A DNA stretch of 64,000 nt. Source: Pseudomonas sp. Irchel 3E13 (GTDB taxonomy: Bacteria; Pseudomonadota; Gammaproteobacteria; Pseudomonadales; Pseudomonadaceae). Both the position numbers and the translations under genes were made by a program. The stretch spans positions 484,960-548,959 of the forward strand of contig NZ_FYDX01000001.1 in assembly GCF_900187455.1 (NCBI RefSeq). Direction: 5' to 3'. This document shows positions 33,485 to 41,965 of this stretch, piece after piece (positions within the stretch are counted from its first letter, which is position 1; every line of letters starts with the position of its first letter). Below the pieces are notes generated by a model that had not been told where the DNA came from, did not search any database, and saw only the letters and a program-made list of their open reading frames with translations.

Positions 33485-34635
33485 GGCGCATTGCCCTCCC
33501 CGTTGTCCGAAAGCGGCAGGCACAAGGTCATACAGGTGCCCTGTCCCGGCTCACTGTCGACCCAGATGCCGCCATTGCTCTGCTTGGCAAATCCATACGC
33601 CTGGCTCAGGCCCAGGCCTGTGCCCTGGCCGAAGCCCTTGGTGGTGAAGAACGGTTCGAAAATCCGCGGCAATACCTCTGCGGGAATCCCCTTGCCGGAA
33701 TCGATGACATTGATCAAGGCGAACGGCCCATTAAGGTTTTCGCGTTCGCCCAGCAACACCTGATTGCGCGCCCACAGGCGAATCTCGCCACCGTCCTCCA
33801 TGGCATCCCGGGCATTGAGCACCAGGTTGAGCAACACCATCTGCAACTGACCGGCATCCACTTCCACCGGCAGCAGGTCCTCGTCGCACTGCACGTGCAG
33901 TTCGATGCCTTTGGGCAGCGCCTGGTACAACAGCGCGCGGATCGCCTCGATCACCTCGGGCAAATTGACGCTCACCACCTCCAGCGCCTTGCGGCGGGCG
34001 AAGCTGAGCAATTGCTGGGTCATCTGGCTGCCGCGCTGCCCGGCATCGAGCACATGCTCAAGCAACCGCTGGGTGCGTTGCGGGTCCTGGCTGTTCATGG
34101 CGAGCTTCGCCGAGCTGATGATGATGGTCAGCAGGTTGTTGAAATCGTGGGCCATGCCCCCGGTCAACTGGCCGAGCGCTTCGAGCTTCTGCGACTGGAA
34201 CAGTTGCGCGCGCATCGCATCCAGTTGCAGGGCGGCTTCGTGGCGGTCGGTAATGTCGCGGGTGATCTTCGCCAGGCCGATCACTTCGCCTTCAGGCGAG
34301 CGCACCACATCCAGCGCCACCAGCGCCCAGAACTGCGTGCCGTCCTTGCGCACGCGCCAGCCTTCATCCTGGGAACCGCCGCTGCTCAAGGCTTTGTTCA
34401 AGAGGAACAGCGGACGGCCATCGGCACAATCCTGCTCGGTGAAAAACAACGAGAAATGCTGGCCAATGACTTCCTCGGCACGGTAGCCCTTGATGCGCTC
34501 GGCCCCCGCGTTCCAGGAAATGATGTAGCCGTTGAGGTCCATCATGTAGATGGCGTAGTCGACCACGGTCTGTACAAGCTGTTCGTACAGACTGGTGTGC
34601 ATGCTGTGCAGGTCCAGTCGCTCGGATGGAGCCAT
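33463..34635 (-). CDS. PAS-domain sensor histidine kinase
   Basis: 390 residues, soluble, with no membrane segment. Residues 15-130 form a PAS domain (YAIYMMDLNGYIISWNAGAERIKGYRAEEVIGQHFSLFF, RKDGTQFWALVALDVV). The H-box is LTGGMAHDFNNLLT with His163. The ATP-binding part shows N-box LNLVLNARDAM, G1 DSGKGIPAEVLPRIFEPFFTTK and G2 GTGLGLS. First gene of the operon kinase, KaiC-like ATPase, receiver. Confidence 0.93.
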   Translation of the reverse strand: MAPSERLDLHSMHTSLYEQLVQTVVDYAIYMMDLNGYIISWNAGAERIKGYRAEEVIGQHFSLFFTEQDCADGRPLFLLNKALSSGGSQDEGWRVRKDGTQFWALVALDVVRSPEGEVIGLAKITRDITDRHEAALQLDAMRAQLFQSQKLEALGQLTGGMAHDFNNLLTIIISSAKLAMNSQDPQRTQRLLEHVLDAGQRGSQMTQQLLSFARRKALEVVSVNLPEVIEAIRALLYQALPKGIELHVQCDEDLLPVEVDAGQLQMVLLNLVLNARDAMEDGGEIRLWARNQVLLGERENLNGPFALINVIDSGKGIPAEVLPRIFEPFFTTKGFGQGTGLGLSQAYGFAKQSNGGIWVDSEPGQGTCMTLCLPLSDNGEGNAPWNSSSV

Positions 34636-34890
34636 TGCTGAGTCCGCTGATGATGAGTGAAGTGTAGCTACAGCATACGCTGAGGATGACTCTTAGTGAG
34701 CCGTATTCCTACATCCATGCTCATCAACTCCTACATGCACTCCTGCACCGACCATGAACAGGGCCTGCAATCACTGCGCTGGATCAAGGTATAGCGCCAT
34801 TGACTGCACACTGCCTCCTGAGAATGCCGGCAAGTTGCTATAGTCGCTAGGTCCGGCAGGTACAACAGACAAGCGGTCGAGGAAGGGATC

Positions 34891-35106
34891 TTGGTAATAA
34901 ACACGCGCATGCAACGTATTCATGATGATCTGGAGCACACTGCCGACGGGATGGAACGCCTGGCGAAAGGGCTGGCTGGGCACGCTGTCTACCTGCAAAA
35001 CTCGGTCCACGCCGCCGACGCGGTCGAGGTCAACGAACGGGTCAACGGCCTGACCGCCTCGATCAACGAACTGCGCGCCGTAGCCAGCGCCATCGAACCC
35101 AGCTGA
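34891..35106 (+). CDS. Small helical protein of unknown function
   Basis: 71 residues from a TTG at 34891 preceded by GAGGAAGGG; an ATG at 34909 is the alternative. The sequence is almost wholly helical with heptad character (HDDLEHTADGMERLAKGLAGHAVYL, VEVNERVNGLTASINELRAV), suggesting a coiled coil. It lies 10 bp before the YoaK gene and is probably co-transcribed with it. Confidence 0.55.
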   Translation: MVINTRMQRIHDDLEHTADGMERLAKGLAGHAVYLQNSVHAADAVEVNERVNGLTASINELRAVASAIEPS

Positions 35107-35116
35107 CCCGCCCGGC

Positions 35117-35821
35117 ATGCTGCCAGAACACCCCGCAGGCCAGCGCAGACCCCACGCCCTGCGCTTGTACCGACTGCGCGGCCGGGTCGGGCTGTTCTTC
35201 GTCGGCGGCCTCTCGGTACTGGCCGGCATGACCGACGCCATTGGCTTCCTGGCCAGCGGCGACTTCGTCTCCTTCATGAGCGGCAACACCACCCGCCTGG
35301 CCGTGGCATTCAGCGACGGCCAGTTCGATCTGGTTGCACGCCTGGCGCTGCTCATTGCCACCTTCGTGATCGGCAACGCACTGGGCGTCATGATCGCCCG
35401 CTCCAGCCGCAAGCGCGCCTGGCCGTTGCTGGCGCTGACCGCCCTGCTGCTGCTCGCTGCCGCGTTGTGCGGCAAACAGTTGGAACTGCTGGCGATGCTG
35501 GCGGCGATCCTGTCCATGGGCATGCTCAATGCCGCGGTCGAAGAAGTGAACGGCCTGCCCATCGGCCTGACCTACGTCACCGGCGCCCTGTCGCGCTTCG
35601 GTCGCGGCCTCGGCCGTTGGCTGATGGGCGAGCGGCGCCCTGGCTGGCGCATGCAGTTGGTGCCGTGGAGCGGGATGCTGTTCGGCGCGGTGCTCGGCGG
35701 CTGGCTGGAACACCACCTGGGTTTTGCCGCATTATTGGCCAGCAGCGTCCTGGCAGCCATGCTCGGACTGGCCTCGATGATGATTCCCAGGCGGTGGGTG
35801 CAACGTTACATGGCGCGGTGA
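35117..35821 (+). CDS. YoaK/DUF1275 family membrane protein
   Basis: 234 residues. The DUF1275 start GLSVLAGMTDAIGFLASGDFVSFMSGNTTRLAV is diagnostic, followed by five further hydrophobic segments (ARLALLIATFVIGNALGVMIA, AWPLLALTALLLLAAALCG, the MLAAILSMGMLNAAVEE segment). Function is unknown; members are small inner-membrane proteins. Confidence 0.88.
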   Translation: MLPEHPAGQRRPHALRLYRLRGRVGLFFVGGLSVLAGMTDAIGFLASGDFVSFMSGNTTRLAVAFSDGQFDLVARLALLIATFVIGNALGVMIARSSRKRAWPLLALTALLLLAAALCGKQLELLAMLAAILSMGMLNAAVEEVNGLPIGLTYVTGALSRFGRGLGRWLMGERRPGWRMQLVPWSGMLFGAVLGGWLEHHLGFAALLASSVLAAMLGLASMMIPRRWVQRYMAR

Positions 35822-35837
35822 GTATTCGTCTTACCCG

Positions 35838-35866
35838 TTGACGCGAATATAACGATGAGTTATAAA
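35838..35866 (+). promoter_or_regulatory. Sigma-70 promoter of tRNA-Leu
   Basis: TTGACG (35838-35843), 17 bp, TATAAA (35861-35866). It is a near-consensus promoter 41 bp upstream of the tRNA. Confidence 0.75.
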
Positions 35867-35907
35867 GCGCGCTTGATTTGAGAGACCTCGTGAATCTCGA
35901 TCAACCT

Positions 35908-35992
35908 GCGAGTGTGGTGGAATTGGTATACACAGCAGACTTAAAATCTGTCGGCGTGAGCCTTGCGGGTTCGAGTCCCGCCACTCGCACCA
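35908..35992 (+). tRNA. tRNA-Leu (anticodon UAA)
   Basis: The 85-nt sequence has acceptor arms GCGAGTG and CACTCGC, an encoded CCA end, a long variable arm typical of leucine tRNA, and anticodon loop CTTAAAA giving TAA. GGTTCGAGTCC is the T loop. A terminator follows at 36002. Confidence 0.97.
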
Positions 35993-36001
35993 CCTCTCGA
36001 G

Positions 36002-36026
36002 AAAAGCGCCTTCATGGCGCTTTTTT
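36002..36026 (+). terminator. Rho-independent terminator of tRNA-Leu
   Basis: AAAAGCGCC (36002-36010), TTCAT loop, GGCGCTTTT (36016-36024), then further T. Confidence 0.9.
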
Positions 36027-36121
36027 CATATCTGCCAACCACTTGGCTGTCCCTCTGCAACAAATCCTGAAAAACGCGGTCATACCTGCGCCATCGAATA
36101 CCGCCCCCGCGGTTAGAGGAA

Positions 36122-36331
36122 ATGACCGTGCTGACCCGTCTTGCCCAACTCTCCCTGCTGGCCGCGATCCTGATGTCCGCCGGCTGCGCCCATCATCACC
36201 ACCATGACCGTAACGACGGCTGGCGTGGCGACCGTGACCAGCACCGCTGGCAGGATGACCGCCGCGATCGCCGCTACGACGACCGCTATGACCATCGCCG
36301 CGATGATCGCCGCTACCGTGACGACGACTGA
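36122..36331 (+). CDS. Small His/Asp/Arg-rich lipoprotein
   Basis: 69 residues; lipoprotein signal ending MSAGC, then HHHHHDRND and a highly charged tail of Arg, Asp, Tyr and His with repeated DDR, RYDD and DRY units. Either the ATG at 36122 or the GTG at 36128 can start it; GAGG sits better for the GTG. The His run suggests metal binding, but there is no known family. It lies 52 bp before the glycine-zipper gene, probably in the same transcript. Confidence 0.7.
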   Translation: MTVLTRLAQLSLLAAILMSAGCAHHHHHDRNDGWRGDRDQHRWQDDRRDRRYDDRYDHRRDDRRYRDDD

Positions 36332-36383
36332 CCGGCTGCTTTCCACTTTTTCCTGACTGCCCCCACTGCCAGAGGTTTCGACC

Positions 36384-36788
36384 ATGCGTTTTTCACTGCC
36401 TACCCTCGCTCTAGGTATCTTGATGTCCCAGGCGGCACTGGCCGGTGACGGCACCACCGCGATCGGCGGCGGCCTTGGCGGCGCGCTTGGCAATGTCGTC
36501 GGTCAACAGATCGGTGGCAGCACCGGCGCGGCCATTGGCGCCGGCCTGGGTGGCGCAGCCGGCAGCGCCGTCGGCGCGAAGAAGGGCAACCGCACCGAAG
36601 CGGCCCTGGGCGGCGGACTGGGCTCGGCGGGCGGCTCGCTGATCGGCGGCAAACTGGGCGGCTCGACCGGCTCTACCGTTGGCGCGGGCCTGGGCGGCGC
36701 AGCCGGTGGTGCGCTGGGCAACCACCTGGCAGATGACAACCGTGATACCGGCAAGCGCAAGCACAAGCGTCGTCATCGGCACCGTTGA
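36384..36788 (+). CDS. Secreted glycine-zipper protein
   Basis: 134 residues with a signal peptide (FSLPTLALGILMSQAALAGD). The body is a glycine-zipper repeat (GGGLGGALGNVVGQQIGG, GAAIGAGLGGAAGSAVGA, GGGLGSAGGSLIGGKLGG, GAGLGGAAGGALGNHL), with a basic tail KRKHKRRHRHR. Such repeats form membrane-associated or oligomeric structures in the envelope. No specific role is known. Confidence 0.82.
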   Translation: MRFSLPTLALGILMSQAALAGDGTTAIGGGLGGALGNVVGQQIGGSTGAAIGAGLGGAAGSAVGAKKGNRTEAALGGGLGSAGGSLIGGKLGGSTGSTVGAGLGGAAGGALGNHLADDNRDTGKRKHKRRHRHR

Positions 36789-36799
36789 GTCGGACGAAT

Positions 36800-36851
36800 C
36801 GCTCGCTCCTACAAATTGTAGTGCCCCCGTAGGAGCGAGCTTGCTCGCGAT
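36800..36851. repeat. REP element pair
   Basis: A short left arm CGCTCGCTCCTACA at 36800 and a full REP GTAGGAGCGAGCTTGCTCGC ending near 36851, in inverted orientation, 12 bp after the glycine-zipper gene. Confidence 0.8.
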
Positions 36852-37016
36852 CCGCCACTGTCCCACTTTGAAACACCCCCTCGCCCACCCTGCAAATTTG
36901 CACATTGCACCGGCTTTTATGTGAATTCTGCTCTCATAAACGCGCGCCTATACTCGGCCCAACCCCCGGTTTCCTGACCAGGCGGGACCGACAACAACAA
37001 TCAAGGCACGCCCCTC

Positions 37017-38720
37017 ATGAACTCAGAACGCCACGCCTTTCTTGCCGCCCGTGATTTCCTGCTCGCCCACCGTACCGACTACGAAACCGCCGTACGGGAT
37101 TTCCGCTGGCCCAGGCTGGAGCGCTTCAACTGGGCGCTGGATTACTACGATCACATGGCCAGCGACAACCCGGCCCCAGCCCTGTGGATCGTCGAGGAAG
37201 ACGGCAGCGAACGCCGCTACAGCTTCCATGAGATGGCGCAGCGCTCCAACCGTGTGGCGAACCACTTGCGTGCACTGGGCGTAAAGCGCGGCGAGCGCAT
37301 CCTGATGATGCTCGGCAACGACATCGCCCTGTGGGAAAGCATGCTCGCCGCCTTCAAGCTCGGCGCCGTGGTGATCCCCGCCACCGCCCTGCTGACTGCG
37401 GAAGACCTGCGCGACCGCATCGAACGCGGCAACGTTCGCCACTTGATCGTCGGCGCCGCCAACCTGGAAAAATTCGCCGGCATCGGTGGCGACTTCACCC
37501 GTATCAGCGTCGGCACCCGGGCGGACGGCTGGGTGCCCCACGCCGACGCCGAGCACCACAGCGCCGCGTTCATCGAGGAAGGCGTGACCCGCGCTACCGA
37601 CCCGATGCTGCTGTACTTCACATCAGGCACCACGTCGAAGCCGAAAATGGTCCTGCACAGCCACCAGAGCTATCCGGTGGGGCACCTGTCCACCCTCTAT
37701 TGGATCGGCCTGCAACCCGGCGACCTGCACTTGAACATTTCGTCTCCCGGCTGGGCCAAGCACGCCTGGAGTTGCTTCTTCGCGCCGTGGAACGCCGGCG
37801 CCTGCGTGTTCATCCACAACAACCCGCGCTTCAATGCCATCTCGCTGCTGCAGGTGCTGGAGCGCTACGGCATCACCAGCCTGTGCGCGCCGCCCACGGT
37901 CTGGCGGATGCTGATCCAGGAAGACCTCGCCGCCTACCGTGGCCGCCTGCGCCTGCGGGAACTGGTCGGCGCCGGCGAGCCGCTCAACCCGGAAATCATC
38001 GAGCAAGTGCAGCACGCCTGGGGCCTCGACCTGCGCGACGGCTTCGGCCAGTCGGAAACCACCGCGCTGGTAGGCAACACACCGGGCCAGGTCCTCAAGC
38101 CCGGGTCGATGGGTCGCCCGCTGCCCGGCTATCAAGTCAGCCTGCTCGATCCCGACGGCCTGCCCGGCAACGAAGGCGAAGTCGCCCTGCCGCTGGCGAT
38201 ACGGCCGCTGGGCCTGATGCTCGGCTACGAAGACAGCCCGGAGAAAACCGCCGAGGTCATGCGCGACGGCTACTACCGCACCGGCGACACCGCGCAGATC
38301 GATGCCGACGGCTACATCACCTTCGTCGGGCGCGCCGATGATGTGTTCAAGGCCTCGGACTACCGCATCAGCCCCTTCGAACTGGAAAGCGCGCTGATCG
38401 AACACCCGGCGGTGATGGAAGTGGCGGTGGTGCCCAGCCATGACCCGGTGCGTCTGGCGGTGCCCAAGGCATTTCTGATCCTGGCCCACGACCAGGTGGG
38501 CAGCGCTGAGCTGGCGCACAGCATCCTCGCCTTCGCCCGCGAACACCTGGCGCCGTATAAGCGGGTGCGGCGTATCGAGTTCGTCACCGAGCTGCCCAAG
38601 ACCATCTCCGGCAAGATTCGCCGGGTGGAACTGCGGCAGATGGAAGTGCAGCGCCGGCAAGGCGACAGCCGCGGTGAACACGAGCATTTCGAAGAAGACT
38701 TCCCGCAGCTCAAGGGCTGA
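37017..38720 (+). CDS. AMP-forming acyl-CoA synthetase (medium-chain/MACS type)
   Basis: 567 residues. The phosphate loop is YFTSGTTSKPKMVLHSH, the adenylate motif DGFGQSETTALVGN, the hinge YYRTGDTAQIDADGYITFVGRADDVFK and the catalytic Lys region PKTISGKIRRVELR. The GWAKHAWSCFFAPWNAGACVF segment resembles acetyl/medium-chain acyl-CoA synthetases of the MACS group. It activates a carboxylic acid through an acyl-adenylate to a CoA thioester; the acid is unknown. Convergent to the sigma-54 activator, with a strong hairpin between. Confidence 0.88.
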   Translation: MNSERHAFLAARDFLLAHRTDYETAVRDFRWPRLERFNWALDYYDHMASDNPAPALWIVEEDGSERRYSFHEMAQRSNRVANHLRALGVKRGERILMMLGNDIALWESMLAAFKLGAVVIPATALLTAEDLRDRIERGNVRHLIVGAANLEKFAGIGGDFTRISVGTRADGWVPHADAEHHSAAFIEEGVTRATDPMLLYFTSGTTSKPKMVLHSHQSYPVGHLSTLYWIGLQPGDLHLNISSPGWAKHAWSCFFAPWNAGACVFIHNNPRFNAISLLQVLERYGITSLCAPPTVWRMLIQEDLAAYRGRLRLRELVGAGEPLNPEIIEQVQHAWGLDLRDGFGQSETTALVGNTPGQVLKPGSMGRPLPGYQVSLLDPDGLPGNEGEVALPLAIRPLGLMLGYEDSPEKTAEVMRDGYYRTGDTAQIDADGYITFVGRADDVFKASDYRISPFELESALIEHPAVMEVAVVPSHDPVRLAVPKAFLILAHDQVGSAELAHSILAFAREHLAPYKRVRRIEFVTELPKTISGKIRRVELRQMEVQRRQGDSRGEHEHFEEDFPQLKG

Positions 38721-38729
38721 CACTACGCC

Positions 38730-38762
38730 GGCCCTTTCGCGACAGCTCGTCGCGAAAGGGCC
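38730..38762. terminator. Strong convergent hairpin
   Basis: GGCCCTTTCGCGAC (38730-38743) and GTCGCGAAAGGGCC (38749-38762) form a perfect 14-bp stem with an AGCTC loop, between convergent genes. Confidence 0.75.
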
Positions 38763-38767
38763 AATCC

Positions 38768-40699
38768 TCAAGCGCCCTGCTCCATCTCCTTCATCTTCCG
38801 GTACAAGGTTGCCCGCCCGATCCCCAGTCGCCGTGCGGCGGCGGAGAGGTTGCCGTTGCACGCGGCGATCGCCGTACGAATCGCCCGCTGCCCGGACGCC
38901 TGCAAGGTGTCGCCCGGCCCCCTCTCGACATCGACGTCCAGCGTCTCGCGAATCGGCTCCGGCGCACCCCGCAGCACCTCATCCGGCAGGTGCTGCAAAC
39001 CGATCCGCCCGTCCTCATCGGCCAGCGCCACGGCCAGGCGCAACGCCTGGTGCAGTTGGCGAATATTGCCCGGCCAGGCATACGCCAGCAGCGCGCGCAG
39101 GGCCGGCATGTCCAGCACCGGGGGCGTTGATCCGGCCGACTCGCTGAGCAACAGGTGCTGGATCAGTTGCGCCAGATCGCTGCGCTCGCGCAGCGCCGGC
39201 AGGCTGACCCGCAGACCGTTGACGCGGTAGTAGAGGTCTTCGCGAAAGCCCTGTTCCTGGGCGAGCTGAAGCAGGTCGCGGTGGGTCGCGCAGATCAGCG
39301 CGAAGTCCACCTTCACCACGCTGTTGCTGCCCAGCCGGCTGAGGTTGCGTTCCTGCAGCACCCGCAGCAGCCGCCCCTGCAATTCCAGCGGCATATCACC
39401 GATTTCATCGAGGAACAGCGTGCCGCCATCGGCCAGTTCGATCTTGCCCGAGGCGCCGCCCTTGCGACTGCCGGTGAACGCCCCTTCGACATAACCGAAC
39501 AGCTCCGACTCGATCAGGCTGGCCGGAATGGACGAGCAGTTGATCGCCACGAACGGACCCGCGGCGCGGCTGCCGCCGTCATGCAACAGGCGGGCGAAGA
39601 CTTCCTTGCCTGTGCCGGTCTCGCCATTGATCAACACTGGGATATTGCGGGCAAAGGCTTTGCGCGCGCGCTCGAGTGCCGCGCTGACCGTCGGGTCTTC
39701 CAGGCAGGGCCCATGCGCGGCTGGCTCGCGGCGCTCGGCGGTGACCGGCGGGAGCGCTGGCCGTCGCGACTGCACCGAGGCGTTGCCCGGCGCGGCGGTC
39801 AGGCACGCGTTGAACAGAGCGCCGCAATGGGTTTGCAACCGGAACGGAACACTGAGGTCGTAGCGCCGATAACACAGGGCATGGGCAAACGGCATGTCGA
39901 ACAGCTCGCTGAAGTCCATGCCCGGTTTGAGCCCCGGCGGCTGGAAAAGCTGGTGGGCGATCCGGTTCGCGCCCTTGAGCTGGCCGGCCTGATCGAACGC
40001 CAGCAGCCCTTCCATGGGCGTGCCGAGAATATCCAGGCGACCATGCACGTGTACCAGCAGCACGCTGCCCAACTGGCTGAACAGGCGACGCTCGATGGCC
40101 CGCGCGGCAATCACCAGCGACTCCAGGGTATACAGCGAGGCTTCCACGCCTTTGCGGCTGGCATCCAGCACCCCGACGATGCCGCCGTCGACGCCAAAGA
40201 TCGGCGTCGCCATGCAGGTGAAGGCGCGCGCTTCCTCCAGATAATGCTCGGAGCCGGCGATGATCACCGACTCCTGCTCGGCCAGCGCGCAGCTCGGCGC
40301 CGTGGTGCCCACCAGGGTTTCCAGAAACTGCGCGCCCTGGCGGAACACTTGGTTCAGTTCCTGGCTGGCACCGTTGGACTTGCCCATCGAACTCAGCACC
40401 ACGCCGTCCAGATCGATGCAGGCCAGCACCCAGTCCCGCGGCGCGAGCGAGGCATGCAATTGCTCCATTTCCGGCCGTGCGGCGTCCAGCAGCGAGCCGC
40501 CGTAGTCGCGCAACTGTCCGGGGCGTACCGCCACCGGCGCGTCGAACAACACCCGGTCGCGGGTGCGGATCCCGTAGCGCTGCGAACGCTCCCAGGAACG
40601 CTCGACAAGTTGCGAACCAAAGGCACGGTTGCGCGCTTCGATCGCGGTAATGACGTTCACTTCACGCTGGGCAGAAAAAGGGTCATCGGGCTTGTTCAT
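38768..40699 (-). CDS. AcoR-like sigma-54-dependent transcriptional activator
   Basis: 643 residues from the ATG at 40699 with GAGG upstream; a start at 40747 adds an unrelated leader. The N-terminal 320 residues include a GAF-like sensor (VLACIDLDGVVLSSMGKSNG, CALAEQESVIIAGSEHYLEEARAFTCMATPIFG). The AAA+ core has Walker A LINGETGTGKEVFARLLH, the sigma-54 contact loop LFGYVEGAFTGSRKGG, Walker B GGTLFLDEIGDMPLELQGRLLRVLQE and the R-finger region. The C-terminus is a Fis-type helix-turn-helix (AARRLGIGRATLYRKMKEM). The usual GAFTGA loop is GAFTGS here. It is divergent from a sigma-54 promoter and is the likely activator of the PQQ dehydrogenase operon. Confidence 0.92.
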   Translation of the reverse strand: MNKPDDPFSAQREVNVITAIEARNRAFGSQLVERSWERSQRYGIRTRDRVLFDAPVAVRPGQLRDYGGSLLDAARPEMEQLHASLAPRDWVLACIDLDGVVLSSMGKSNGASQELNQVFRQGAQFLETLVGTTAPSCALAEQESVIIAGSEHYLEEARAFTCMATPIFGVDGGIVGVLDASRKGVEASLYTLESLVIAARAIERRLFSQLGSVLLVHVHGRLDILGTPMEGLLAFDQAGQLKGANRIAHQLFQPPGLKPGMDFSELFDMPFAHALCYRRYDLSVPFRLQTHCGALFNACLTAAPGNASVQSRRPALPPVTAERREPAAHGPCLEDPTVSAALERARKAFARNIPVLINGETGTGKEVFARLLHDGGSRAAGPFVAINCSSIPASLIESELFGYVEGAFTGSRKGGASGKIELADGGTLFLDEIGDMPLELQGRLLRVLQERNLSRLGSNSVVKVDFALICATHRDLLQLAQEQGFREDLYYRVNGLRVSLPALRERSDLAQLIQHLLLSESAGSTPPVLDMPALRALLAYAWPGNIRQLHQALRLAVALADEDGRIGLQHLPDEVLRGAPEPIRETLDVDVERGPGDTLQASGQRAIRTAIAACNGNLSAAARRLGIGRATLYRKMKEMEQGA

Positions 40700-40715
40700 T
40701 ACATTGCCTCGAAAC

Positions 40716-40738
40716 GGCTGTATCAGTCCGGTACAGCC
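40716..40738. promoter_or_regulatory. Candidate enhancer site of the sigma-54 activator (1)
   Basis: Inverted arms GGCTGTA (40716-40722) and TACAGCC (40732-40738), about 130-150 bp upstream of the sigma-54 promoter, the usual distance for an upstream activating sequence. Confidence 0.4.
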
Positions 40739-40751
40739 CTCACTCAAGACA

Positions 40752-40772
40752 ACTGCCTCATCATGAGACAGT
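40752..40772. promoter_or_regulatory. Candidate enhancer site of the sigma-54 activator (2)
   Basis: ACTGCCTCA (40752-40760) and TGAGACAGT (40764-40772) are inverted arms with one mismatch and a 3-bp spacer, about 95 bp upstream of the promoter. The TGAGACA half resembles sites used by AcoR-type activators (inference). Confidence 0.45.
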
Positions 40773-40865
40773 GCGGTGAAAGCGCGTTTCGGAAAGTCTC
40801 AAGCCGCACATTGATCTTGTTATAAACCGTTGATCTTGAATGGATTTCCATTCATTCAAAATAAC

Positions 40866-40881
40866 TGGCACAGGTTCTGCT
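40866..40881 (+). promoter_or_regulatory. Sigma-54 promoter
   Basis: TGGCACAGGTTCTGCT matches the consensus TGGCACGnnnnTTGCW in the invariant GG and GC dinucleotides and in 8 of the 9 other core bases I checked except one T to C change. It lies 88 bp before the start of the outer-membrane protein gene and faces it. Confidence 0.8.
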
Positions 40882-40968
40882 CAAGTCTTCTTCGTCTCCG
40901 GCCCGTACTGCGCTTTAACGGCCGGGATACACCACTCGATCATAAACAAAAACAATAAAGGTGATGTC

Positions 40969-41895
40969 ATGACGAAGAGCGTTGATACGCGCCTCGCCAC
41001 TGTCTTCAACACACGGAAACTGGCCAGGATTGTCGGAGTGTCTACCGCGCTTGGCCTGGCGACGGCAATAGTACCTTCGGCCCGGGCCGTGGATGTGGAC
41101 GCCGGCGATTACACCGCCATGCCCGCCGGCACCAACCTCGGCCTGGTGTACTACCAGCACGCCGAGCGCAAGTCGCTGTACGCCGACGGCCACAAGGCGC
41201 CACTGGATGCGCGGCTGGATTCGGATGTCGGAATCCTCCGGGGCGTGCACTTCATGGAGCTTGGTGACTACATCATCGACCCGCAGTTTCTCCTGCCGTT
41301 CGGCAGCCTCCGGGGCAAGGACGACACCAAGTCGCTGGGCGACGACAGCGGCATCGGCGACCTGATCCTCGCGTCCACCGTCTGGCTGGTGAACGAACCG
41401 GCCAAGCGCCGCTACTTCGGTATTACGCCCTATGTCTATGTCCCGACCGGCAGCTACGACAATGATCACGCGCTCAACCTCGGCGAGAACCGCTGGAAGT
41501 ACACCCTGCAGGCCGGCTACATCCAGGGCCTGACCGACAAGCTCACCCTCGACCTGGTCGCCGACGTGACCTTCTTCGGCAAGAACGACGAATACGGCCC
41601 GGCCAAAGCGACCCTGAAGCAGTCCGAGCTTTTCCAGGGCCAGGCATTCCTGCGTTACAACTTCACCGATGCCTTCGACGTGCGCCTGGGCGTTTCCCGG
41701 CTCTGGGGCGGCGAAACCAAGGTCGATGGCCTGCGCCAGGACGACGAGCCGGACACCAGCAAATTCAGCGTCGGCGCCTCTTACTTCGTCACCCCGGGCA
41801 CCCAGTTGCTGGTCAACTACGGGCAGGACATGTCCGTGGAAAACGGCTTCAAGGAAGACAACCGCCTCAACCTGCGCGTGCTGCAGGTTTTCTGA
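40969..41895 (+). CDS. Outer-membrane protein of the phenol-degradation MetA family
   Basis: 308 residues from the ATG at 40969; the longer frame to 40840 runs over the sigma-54 promoter. A long signal peptide (about residues 1-38, ending SARAVDVDAG) is followed by GDYTAMPAGTNLGLVYYQHAERKSLYADG and strands ending in aromatic residues, as in a beta barrel (YFGITPYVYVPTGSYDND, YTLQAGYIQGLTDKLTLDLVADVTFF). This is the family linked to uptake of aromatic or hydrophobic substrates. It is the first gene after the sigma-54 promoter and lies 70 bp before the dehydrogenase gene. Confidence 0.82.
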   Translation: MTKSVDTRLATVFNTRKLARIVGVSTALGLATAIVPSARAVDVDAGDYTAMPAGTNLGLVYYQHAERKSLYADGHKAPLDARLDSDVGILRGVHFMELGDYIIDPQFLLPFGSLRGKDDTKSLGDDSGIGDLILASTVWLVNEPAKRRYFGITPYVYVPTGSYDNDHALNLGENRWKYTLQAGYIQGLTDKLTLDLVADVTFFGKNDEYGPAKATLKQSELFQGQAFLRYNFTDAFDVRLGVSRLWGGETKVDGLRQDDEPDTSKFSVGASYFVTPGTQLLVNYGQDMSVENGFKEDNRLNLRVLQVF

Positions 41896-41965
41896 TGTCC
41901 CGCCGATCCGTCGCGGATCGGCCATTGCTCCGCACAAGAACGAATAATCAAGGAGTCATGCCTAC

